64,000 nucleotides of DNA from positions 1-64,000 of the forward strand of contig NZ_SUMD01000015.1 in NCBI RefSeq assembly GCF_005049235.1. Reading direction: 5' to 3'. A model generated the notes under the pieces. It had not been told where the DNA came from, did no database searches, and worked only from the letters and a program-made list of their open reading frames with translations. This stretch comes from Rhodococcus oryzae. GTDB lineage: Bacteria; Actinomycetota; Actinomycetes; Mycobacteriales; Mycobacteriaceae. The position numbers and the translations under genes are program-made. Shown here one piece after another: positions 15,993 to 23,504 of the stretch; positions within the stretch are counted from its first letter, which is position 1, and each line of letters begins with the position of its first letter.

Positions 15993-17038
15993 AGATCGGT
16001 TGGGTGCCCGCGCTGAAGGCTGTTGGATTCTGCCTGACCGGCGTGCTGTGCGGGTCCTTCGTGGTGAACACGCTGACGGTTCCGGTGCGCGGCGCCACCG
16101 ATCGGTACACCCTCGAATTCACCGACGTGGAGGGCCTGAGTCCCGGCAATCCGGTGACCATGGCAGGCGTTCGGGTGGGGCGCGTCGAGACCATCGACTT
16201 CGCCGACGCGGGCGGCGGCACCAGCAAGGCCGTGGTCCGGATCGAGGTCGAATCGGAGCACCGACTGGCCCGGGACATCACCGCCGCGGTCCGATACGGC
16301 GACATGCTGGGCGCACGCTACATCGCGCTGACCCAACCGGATGGCGTCGCGATCGACACCGTGGCGATCGGGCAGAGCCCGGCTGCCCTCGAACCGGGTG
16401 GGCTGATCCCGGTCGCGCAGACCACGCCGCCGGTGGACCTGACCGCTCTGATGAACGGGTTTCGACCGCTGTTCGATGCGCTCGCCCCCGATCAGGTCAA
16501 CACCCTCACCCGTGGATTCGTCGAGACCTTCAGCGGACAGGGACAGACGATCGCGACCCTGCTCGCACAGATCGGCTCGCTGAGCACCGGGCTGGTCGAT
16601 CGGCAGGACGTGATCGAGCAGCTGGTCGACAACCTGGCCTCGCTGCTGGGCTCGGTCGAAGCGAGAGCCCCTCAGCTCGAGCAGCTGCTGGCAGGGCTCA
16701 GCGGGCTGAGCACTTCGGTGGCGGGCAACAGCGACCAATTGATCGCCCTGCTCGGCGACGGGAACCGGGCGGTCGCTCAGATGGCGCAGGCGATGGCTCG
16801 GTCCAACGGGGCCTTCGGGAGGTCCGTGACCGATCTGAAGGCGGTGACCGACAGCTGGGTCGCGAGCACCGATGAGTTCAACGCTTTCGTGGCCGAGATG
16901 CCGGAATTCGGGGCCGAGATCAACCGGATGGGCAGCTACGGCGGGTTCGTCAATCTCTACCTCTGCAACTTCACCCTGAAGGCGGGCGATGTGGAAGCAA
17001 ACACCTTCGGCGCAGCGCATTCGCCGGTGTGCTCATGA
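15989..17038 (+). CDS. mceB: Mce family protein B
   Basis: 349 aa Mce subunit. N-terminal hydrophobic helix (about residues 8-28), MCE domain with EFTDVEGLSPGNPVTMAGVR and VGRVETIDF (about 40-120), helical middle and a short C-terminal segment with CNF and VCS cysteines. ATGA overlap with mceA. It is a component of the same envelope-spanning lipid importer. Confidence 0.92.
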   Translation: MKIGWVPALKAVGFCLTGVLCGSFVVNTLTVPVRGATDRYTLEFTDVEGLSPGNPVTMAGVRVGRVETIDFADAGGGTSKAVVRIEVESEHRLARDITAAVRYGDMLGARYIALTQPDGVAIDTVAIGQSPAALEPGGLIPVAQTTPPVDLTALMNGFRPLFDALAPDQVNTLTRGFVETFSGQGQTIATLLAQIGSLSTGLVDRQDVIEQLVDNLASLLGSVEARAPQLEQLLAGLSGLSTSVAGNSDQLIALLGDGNRAVAQMAQAMARSNGAFGRSVTDLKAVTDSWVASTDEFNAFVAEMPEFGAEINRMGSYGGFVNLYLCNFTLKAGDVEANTFGAAHSPVCS

Positions 17039-18084
17039 TGTTCCTGGTGAAGCTGATCGACGTGTTCGTCGGCGCCACGCGGTTTCTGTTCACCGGCGAG
17101 CGGCGGCCTGGCAGTGGCACGCCGATGGTGCTGGGTGCCCTCGGGATCATCGCACTGGTAGTGGGCCTCGGGATCGCGATCGGCGCGCCGAAGGCGTGGT
17201 ATCTGGCGCGGACCGGTCCCTTTGTCGCCGAACTCGACAACGCCGCCGGGTTGTCCGGAGGCGACCCCGTGTACGTGGCAGGGGTCCCTACCGGCCGGGT
17301 GGAGGGAATCGAGTTGTCAGGTGACCACGTCCGTGTCGACTTCCGGTTGGACAAGCAGCAGCCACTCGGCAATCAGAGCACCGCAACCGTGCGGCTCAAG
17401 ACGGTACTCGGCAAGCGGTACCTCGAGATCGTGCCCGCAGGGGTGGACGACGGAGGCACCGTCATCCCACGCTCCCGCACCACCGTTCCGTACAGCCTCG
17501 ATGACGTCAGCAGGGACGCGACGGCGGCCGCCGAGGGTGTCGATGTGGACTCGATTCAGGCGATGATGACCACGCTGTCCCAGATCATGCCCGCCGATTC
17601 GGACCAACTCGGGAAGACCCTCGCCGGGCTCAGCGGCGCATCGGCCGCGTTCGCCGAGAACGGGCAGCAGATAGACGAACTCCTCGTCATGTCCCGTTCG
17701 CTCTCCGATCTCGTTGTCCGTCAGAGTGATTCGCTGGCGACGACGATGTCGAACGCGCAGATGGTGTTGCAGATCCTCGCCGTCAGGAAGCAGGCGCTGA
17801 CCGAACTGGTGGACAACCTCAGCACGGTGGTGGCGACCCTGTCCGCCTCGATGTCCGACCATCAGGAGGAGTTCGGACAGCTGGTCACCAACCTCGTGTC
17901 GATCACCGACACCCTGAAGACGAACGCGGGCAACATCGAGTTGCTGATGGACAGGCTTCCCCCCGCCCTCCGATCCGCGACAGATGCGACCGGTAACGGG
18001 GCCTGGACCGACGTCAACGCGCCCGCCGCGGTGATCCCGGACAACATGCTGTGTGCCCTCGGAGTGATGCAGGGGTGCAGATGA
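17035..18084 (+). CDS. mceC: Mce family protein C
   Basis: 349 aa Mce subunit. N-terminal hydrophobic helix at about residues 28-50, MCE domain with NAAGLSGGDPVYVAGVPTGRV (about 65-140) and a long helical C-terminal region. Start at ATG 17035, overlapping the mceB stop as ATGA; a GTG at 17029 and an ATG at 17038 are in-frame alternatives. Part of the Mce complex. Confidence 0.91.
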   Translation: MMFLVKLIDVFVGATRFLFTGERRPGSGTPMVLGALGIIALVVGLGIAIGAPKAWYLARTGPFVAELDNAAGLSGGDPVYVAGVPTGRVEGIELSGDHVRVDFRLDKQQPLGNQSTATVRLKTVLGKRYLEIVPAGVDDGGTVIPRSRTTVPYSLDDVSRDATAAAEGVDVDSIQAMMTTLSQIMPADSDQLGKTLAGLSGASAAFAENGQQIDELLVMSRSLSDLVVRQSDSLATTMSNAQMVLQILAVRKQALTELVDNLSTVVATLSASMSDHQEEFGQLVTNLVSITDTLKTNAGNIELLMDRLPPALRSATDATGNGAWTDVNAPAAVIPDNMLCALGVMQGCR

Positions 18085-19199
18085 CCGCCGCCCGATGGTC
18101 GCGGGTCGCGACCGCGCTCACGCTCGCCGTCGCGCTGCTGGCGGCTGGATGGTTCGTCTTCGCCCGCACCGACGATGCGAAGACCGTGCACGCGAACTTC
18201 AGCTACGTCAACGGGATCTATCCCGGGAGCAAGGTCACCGTGCTCGGCGTCCCGGTCGGCTCCGTGATCGCGGTGGAGCCGCAGGGCACCTCGGTGCGCG
18301 TGACGATGACGGTGCCCGGTGAGGTGGAGTTGCCAGCAGATGCCAGTGCCTACGTGCTCAATCCGTCGGTGATCAGCGACCGGCACGTCGAACTCGGACC
18401 CACCTACGGTGGCGGGCCGCTACTCGCGGACGGTGCCCAGATCCCGCTGGAACGCAGCCACGCCCCGATCGACTTCGACGGGCTGATGGGGAGCATCAGC
18501 ACGCTCACGGATGCCCTCGGTGGCGGTGCACCGGACCGGCCGGGTGCCAGCACCGGCGACCTGCTGACCGAGGTGGCGGACAACTGGCGCGGCAACGGTG
18601 ACCAGTTCAACGCCGCCATCAAGAGCCTCAGCGCGGCAACGGGAGTGGTGGGAGCGCGGGCCGAGGACATCGGTGCGCTGGTGCGCAACCTCAATGCCCT
18701 GATGGCCGCGTTGGATGCCCGTCAGGTGAACTTGGACGCGCTCGTTGCCGACCTCGGGGAGCTCGGGGACGAATGGTCGGCGCAGAAGATCGACATCGCC
18801 GGACCGCTGCAGGACCTGCGCGTTGTGCTCGATCAGGTCAACGCCTTCATGACCCGACACGGGGACGATATCGGCACGGTGGCCGAGAACACCCGGGTGC
18901 TCGGCGACACGCTTGCCGCGAACCAGGCCGGCCTCGCCGAGTTCATGGACGTGGTGCCGCTGCTGATGCAGAACCTGTCGAACACCGTCGGGCCCGACAA
19001 TCGGGGCCGGATCCGGCTGAATGTGTCGACGGCGCTGACCCAGTTCGCCGTCGCGAAGCCGCTCTGTGACGCCTACCCGCTGCCGCTCTGTACCGGGGCC
19101 GGGTTCACCAATCCGATCTCCTTCCCGGTCAGTGCCTCCGATCCGCTCGGCATCGTCTCGGCGGTCACCGGGGCCGCGCAGGCGCCGAGGGGGAACTGA
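18081..19199 (+). CDS. mceD: Mce family protein D
   Basis: 372 aa Mce subunit. N-terminal helix (about residues 8-27), MCE domain beginning at FSYVNGIYPGSKVTVLGVPV (about 38-115) and a helical region. ATG at 18081 was chosen because of its ATGA overlap with mceC; the open frame extends 30 bp further upstream without support. C-terminal KPLCDAYPLPLC holds two cysteines. Confidence 0.91.
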   Translation: MTAARWSRVATALTLAVALLAAGWFVFARTDDAKTVHANFSYVNGIYPGSKVTVLGVPVGSVIAVEPQGTSVRVTMTVPGEVELPADASAYVLNPSVISDRHVELGPTYGGGPLLADGAQIPLERSHAPIDFDGLMGSISTLTDALGGGAPDRPGASTGDLLTEVADNWRGNGDQFNAAIKSLSAATGVVGARAEDIGALVRNLNALMAALDARQVNLDALVADLGELGDEWSAQKIDIAGPLQDLRVVLDQVNAFMTRHGDDIGTVAENTRVLGDTLAANQAGLAEFMDVVPLLMQNLSNTVGPDNRGRIRLNVSTALTQFAVAKPLCDAYPLPLCTGAGFTNPISFPVSASDPLGIVSAVTGAAQAPRGN

Positions 19200-20281
19200 T
19201 GCGCCGCACGTCGATCGGTCTCGCCTGCGCCGCGCTGGCAGGCAGTCTGCCACTCGCGGGCTGCGGCATCGGCATCGCGGACCTGCCGCTCGGCCGCACG
19301 GCGGACGGTCCCGACTACGCGGTCACGCTGGAGCTCGCCACCGCGGATGGATTGCTGCCGGGTGCCGACGTGCTGAACGGGCAGAAGGTGATCGGTCGCG
19401 TCGCGGGCCTGGCGACCGACACGGTGGGCGCGAGGGTCGCATTGAGTCTCGAACTCGCGATCGAATTGCCGGACAACGTCGAGGCGTCCGTGGAACTTCC
19501 GTCCGCGCTGGGAAACCCGTTCATCCGGCTCGCCGAACCAACGCAGCCCTCGTCGCGGCCGCTGCGGGACGGCGACGTCATCGCCGAGTCCCGCACGACG
19601 ATCGGTCCGCAGATCGAGAGTGCGCTGGCCACCCTCGGCACGATCGTCAGCGGAAGCGGGTTGAGCCAATTGCAGACCGTCGTCGGCGAGTTGAACACGG
19701 CGTTCGCGGGCCGGTCGGGGGAGGTGCGGGGACTGATGGACACGTTGGCCTCGTTGATGGCGGGCGCGACCGCCAATCAGGCCGAGTTCGATGCCGCCAT
19801 CGACCTCGCGGCACGGGTCTCGCAGCAGCTGGCCGATCAGCAACGGGTCGTCGACGGCTACCTCGACGCGATGCCGGGTGCGGTCGAACTGCTCACGCAG
19901 CAACGGGATTCCATTGCGTCGCTGCTCGCCTCGACGACCGCACTCGCGAGTAGCACCGACGCCATTCTCGCTGCGTCGCCGCAGGGCATCGACGGCATGC
20001 TCGCCGATGCCGGCACGGTGATCGGGGCGTTGAACAGCGTCAACGGCAGGATTGCCACGACGCTGGACAACATGAACACGTTCCTGGGGAACTTCGGGCG
20101 CTCGGTGCACGGGGACTACCTGAACTTCGATGGCGCGCTAGACATTCCGGGAGGTATTGACAAGCTGATCATCGGAGGAGCGCTGCCCGGCGGCGCCGCG
20201 AGCCCGCCCGCGGGCACACTGGCATCGCTGCTGACCGGCGGTGTCCCGTTGTCTGCGCCGATCTCGGGTGGTGTCCGATGA
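19199..20281 (+). CDS. mceE: Mce family lipoprotein E
   Basis: 360 aa Mce subunit with a lipoprotein signal: short basic start, hydrophobic stretch and lipobox LAGC with Cys22 as the lipidated residue. The MCE domain follows (ATADGLLPGADVLNGQKVIG). Mce E proteins of Mycobacteriales are the lipoprotein member, so position and signal agree. Its ATG shares one base with the mceD stop. Confidence 0.93.
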   Translation: MRRTSIGLACAALAGSLPLAGCGIGIADLPLGRTADGPDYAVTLELATADGLLPGADVLNGQKVIGRVAGLATDTVGARVALSLELAIELPDNVEASVELPSALGNPFIRLAEPTQPSSRPLRDGDVIAESRTTIGPQIESALATLGTIVSGSGLSQLQTVVGELNTAFAGRSGEVRGLMDTLASLMAGATANQAEFDAAIDLAARVSQQLADQQRVVDGYLDAMPGAVELLTQQRDSIASLLASTTALASSTDAILAASPQGIDGMLADAGTVIGALNSVNGRIATTLDNMNTFLGNFGRSVHGDYLNFDGALDIPGGIDKLIIGGALPGGAASPPAGTLASLLTGGVPLSAPISGGVR

Positions 20282-21489
20282 GGCGCCTCGTGCTCGTCCA
20301 GCTGGTGCTGTTCGCCCTCACGTCGGCGATCGTCATCCCGTTCGGCATCAACTACGTCCTCGGGCCGCAGGCGTTCGGGGACCCGGTCCGGGTGCATGCC
20401 ACGATGACGGACGCGCTCGGGCTCACCGCGGGCACCAGCGTCACCTACCGGGGGGTCACGGTCGGGAAGGTGGCGGGGGTGTCTCTCGACCCCGACATCC
20501 GTGGTGCCCGTGTGGAGTTCGACCTGGACCCGGGGATCCTGATCCCGCGGGACAGCGTCGCCCGGGTCGGGATGGGGACGGCCGCGGGCATCCAGAACGT
20601 CGACATCTTCCCCAACACCGAGCTGGGCCCCTACCTCGCGGAGGGCGACGAGCTCGCCGCGCCCGCCGAGGCGCAGCCGGTCCAGATGGGTCAGATGATG
20701 TTGCAGGCAGCCCGACTGCTCGAGGACATCGATCCGCAGGCGGTCAGCGATATCGGAACGGAGCTCGGCGCGTCGTTCGACGGTCTCGGTCCGGCGATGG
20801 CGAGCATGATCGATCACGGAGACCGGCTGTCGGCTCAGCTCGACGAGCAGGCTCCGATGCTCAAGGCCCTTCTCGAGCGGACCACGAGTCTGGTCGGAGC
20901 GATGGCGGGACAGTCCGATTCGTTCGGGCGGGGGATGGCGGCCGCGCGCAACTTCACCGAGCAGCTCGACTCGAGCGCCCCAGTTCTCGTCTACCTCGCC
21001 GACACCTCCCCGCAGGCGCTCGGCAATGCGAGGACCCTGTTCGACCGCTACCACGACACCTTCGGTGCCGTGCTCGCGAATCTGGTGACCGTGGAGCCGG
21101 TCATCTCGGATCGCAGCGACGCCCTCGCCGCCGGTCTCGTCGGTATTCCACAGGGTCTGGGCAAGCTGGAGTCGATCGTCACAGGGGACCGCGCGAACTT
21201 CGCTCTCGTCGCCACACAGGGACCGGTCTGCAGTTACGACACCGTGCGCAGAGCGGTCGGAGACGTGAGTCCGACCGAAACCGATCTCACCTACTACTGC
21301 CCGCCGGGAACGAACATCGCTCAGCGTGGCGCCAGGAACGCACCCAGGCCCGACGATCTCGGCCTGCAGAACGCCACAACGCCAGGGACCCCCATCGGTC
21401 CCCCCGTTGTCGCCGACCCGATCCTCATCCCCACCGGGGTCGAGGCATTGAACTACTGGAAATCGCTTCTGGAGGATCTCGGACGATGA
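20278..21489 (+). CDS. mceF: Mce family protein F
   Basis: 403 aa, last of the six Mce subunits. N-terminal helix (about residues 5-25), MCE domain with TDALGLTAGTSVTYRGVTVG (about 42-120) and a long C-terminal region. ATGA overlap with mceE. Confidence 0.92.
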   Translation: MRRLVLVQLVLFALTSAIVIPFGINYVLGPQAFGDPVRVHATMTDALGLTAGTSVTYRGVTVGKVAGVSLDPDIRGARVEFDLDPGILIPRDSVARVGMGTAAGIQNVDIFPNTELGPYLAEGDELAAPAEAQPVQMGQMMLQAARLLEDIDPQAVSDIGTELGASFDGLGPAMASMIDHGDRLSAQLDEQAPMLKALLERTTSLVGAMAGQSDSFGRGMAAARNFTEQLDSSAPVLVYLADTSPQALGNARTLFDRYHDTFGAVLANLVTVEPVISDRSDALAAGLVGIPQGLGKLESIVTGDRANFALVATQGPVCSYDTVRRAVGDVSPTETDLTYYCPPGTNIAQRGARNAPRPDDLGLQNATTPGTPIGPPVVADPILIPTGVEALNYWKSLLEDLGR

Positions 21490-22067
21490 CAACTGACAGC
21501 ATCACAGCCGCTACGCCGCGAGGGTCCGACGCGCCCACGACCACAGCGGAAAGCGAGATCGAGCCCGTGCCGCCACGCCGCGCGATCGCTTCGCTGCGTC
21601 GACCGTCGGCGCTGGTGGCGCTGCTGGTGGTGCTCGCGCTGCTCGCCACGTCGGCCGCGCTGACGATCCAGGTACTCCGTGCCCGGCACCTCGACGCGCT
21701 GCGCGCCGAGGCTGTCGACATCGCGCGGGAGTACTCGGTGGCGATGTCCTCGTTCGACTTCCAGAGCCTGGATGCGAACCGGGACGCGATCATGGAGATG
21801 TCGACCCCGGCTTTCGCGGACAAGTACAACCAGATGGTCGACGCGCTCGCGCAGATCGTCACGGAGGGCAAGGGCCAGGCGACCGCGACCGCGGACCACG
21901 TGGCGGTCGAGCGCATCGACGACTCATCCGCGCTGGTGCTCGTCTTCGTGGACCAGCAGGCGAAGAACGTCGTCTCGCCCGACGGCAACTCCCAGAAGTA
22001 CCGGATGGTGGTCTCTCTCGTCCGTGAGGGCGACCGATGGATCGTCGACAACGTCGACACCAAATAG
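21486..22067 (+). CDS. Mce-associated membrane protein (Mas-like)
   Basis: 193 aa. About 35 polar residues, then one membrane helix (PSALVALLVVLALLATSAAL, about residues 40-62) and a small outer domain ending in VREGDRWIVDNVDTK, a typical ending for Mce-associated proteins with an NTF2-like fold. The ATG overlaps the mceF stop as ATGA; the longer open frame through mceF is a shadow. Mas proteins are needed for stability of the Mce complex in mycobacteria. Confidence 0.87.
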   Translation: MTTDSITAATPRGSDAPTTTAESEIEPVPPRRAIASLRRPSALVALLVVLALLATSAALTIQVLRARHLDALRAEAVDIAREYSVAMSSFDFQSLDANRDAIMEMSTPAFADKYNQMVDALAQIVTEGKGQATATADHVAVERIDDSSALVLVFVDQQAKNVVSPDGNSQKYRMVVSLVREGDRWIVDNVDTK

Positions 22068-22091
22068 TCACGTACGAGGACAGGGGAAGCG

Positions 22092-22997
22092 ATGCCCACT
22101 CACCACCCGGAGGCCTCGGCCGGTGGATCGGCCCTGACCACGGCACAGACCCGCATCCGGATCACCTCGTCCGAGCGCGGGTGGACGCGGCGACCCGCGC
22201 ACATCTCCGAGGCATTGGACTTCTGGTCCTTCGCAGGCGGCGCGGCGAACGTGGTCATGCAGCTGAGCCGGCCCGAGGTGGCCTACGGGGTGATCGAGAG
22301 CAAGGTGGAGTCCGGCAGCCTCATGCGACACCCCTGGAAGCGGGCCAGGACGACCTTTCAGTACCTCACGGTCGCGATTCTGGGAACCGACGAGGAACGT
22401 CTCGCCTACCGGGAGGCGGTCAACGCCGCACACCGGCAGGTGCGCTCGGACGAGAACAGCCCGGTCAAGTACAACGCCTTCGATCGCGAGCTCCAGCTGT
22501 GGGTGGCGGCCTGCCTGTACATCGGGTTCGAGGACACCCACCAACTCCTGCACGGCGCGATGTCCGAGGAGCAGGCGGAGTCCTTCTATCAGTCGTCCAG
22601 CACGCTGGGCACGACCCTGCAGGTCACCGAGGAGATGTGGCCCTCCACCCGGGCCGACTTCGACGGTTACTGGAACAACGCATGCCTGCGGGTGTCGATG
22701 GACGACACTGTCCGCTCCTACCTGATGGACCTGGTGAACCTGCGGATGATCGGGTGGCCGCTGCGGCTCGTCTTCGGGAACCTGTTGTCGTTCCTGACCG
22801 TCGGTTTCCTGCCGCCGCTGTTCCGCGAGCAGCTCCGGGTCGAGTGGAACGAGGACGACCGCAGGCGATTCGAGCACCTGTTCGTATTCGTCTCGTTCGT
22901 CAATCGGTTCCTGCCTCGCTTCGTCCGGCACGGAGCCAACTACGTGCTGATGCGCGACCTTCGCCGGCGGATCGGCACCGGACGGGCGCTGATCTAG
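22092..22997 (+). CDS. MpaB-family oxygenase (DUF2236), last gene of mce operon
   Basis: 301 aa. The conserved DUF2236 block is clear: RTTFQYLTVAILGTDEER, AVNAAHRQVRSDENSPVKYN, AFDRELQLWVAACLYIG, then LGTTLQVTEEMWP. Members with known function are haem-dependent oxygenases; the His in NAAH is a candidate ligand (inference). ATG at 22092 follows AGGGGAAG and lies 24 bp after the mas stop, so it is very likely part of the mce transcript and might act on the imported lipid. A similar gene lies at 62627, on the other side of the NRPS-ABC block. Confidence 0.85.
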   Translation: MPTHHPEASAGGSALTTAQTRIRITSSERGWTRRPAHISEALDFWSFAGGAANVVMQLSRPEVAYGVIESKVESGSLMRHPWKRARTTFQYLTVAILGTDEERLAYREAVNAAHRQVRSDENSPVKYNAFDRELQLWVAACLYIGFEDTHQLLHGAMSEEQAESFYQSSSTLGTTLQVTEEMWPSTRADFDGYWNNACLRVSMDDTVRSYLMDLVNLRMIGWPLRLVFGNLLSFLTVGFLPPLFREQLRVEWNEDDRRRFEHLFVFVSFVNRFLPRFVRHGANYVLMRDLRRRIGTGRALI

Positions 22998-23504
22998 TCC
23001 GCGGGGGCGGGTTTCGCCGAAATGTGATGAACGCTAAGTTACTCGCTAGTAACAGTCGGGTGCTGGTAGCAAATAGCGCGTAACGCGTGTCGGCTGAATG
23101 GGTCTCCCGTCTTTGGTGTGCGATGATTTCGGTTGCTGTATTGCAGGTCATGACGGACTGCGTGCTGTGACGGGGGTCATTGGGAGGTGGAGGCAGGCTC
23201 CGCAACCTGCATAGGCCGATCGAGCGATCCTCGACGCGGTCGATGGACCGTGCGCGCTGTTCACCGATGGCGGGCACCCTCGCTGACGTGGACTTATGTG
23301 TGCGGCGCCGGGTTACTTCGGGAAAACGGCTAACGCGGATCGTTCGAGCGGCGATGTGATGGGTGGACTGAACGGAAGACCATTTCGCCGCTTGGGCGGG
23401 GCCATGACGGGATACAGCGACGGAGTGTCGTCGAGATGGGGGAGCGAACGTTGGACGCCCTGGGTACGGTCGGACCTGCTGAATCTTCGGATGAAGGGGC
23501 GCAG
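22998..23504. other. Intergenic region / probable long 5' leader of the NRPS transcript
   Basis: 507 bp between the mce operon and NRPS1. It holds a 16-bp palindrome (23038-23053), a weak promoter-like pair TTTCGC (23012) and TAAGTT (23035) with a 17-nt spacer, and two small stem-loops: GCAGG/CCTGC at 23193-23210 and TCGAG/CTCGA at 23220-23234. A 70-codon frame at 23296-23508 resembles nothing recognised and is not MbtH-like. If the promoter is at 23035, the leader is about 450 nt. Confidence 0.5.
23038..23053. promoter_or_regulatory. 16-bp palindromic operator upstream of NRPS1
   Basis: GTTACT-CGCT-AGTAAC: perfect 6-bp arms around a 4-nt centre. The same core, TTACT-N4-AGTAA, recurs at 63936-63951 in front of the DUF4442 gene. 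It lies just downstream of the -10-like TAAGTT, overlapping the likely transcription start, as a repressor site would. The size and symmetry suit a TetR-type dimer; the protein is unknown. Confidence 0.6.
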
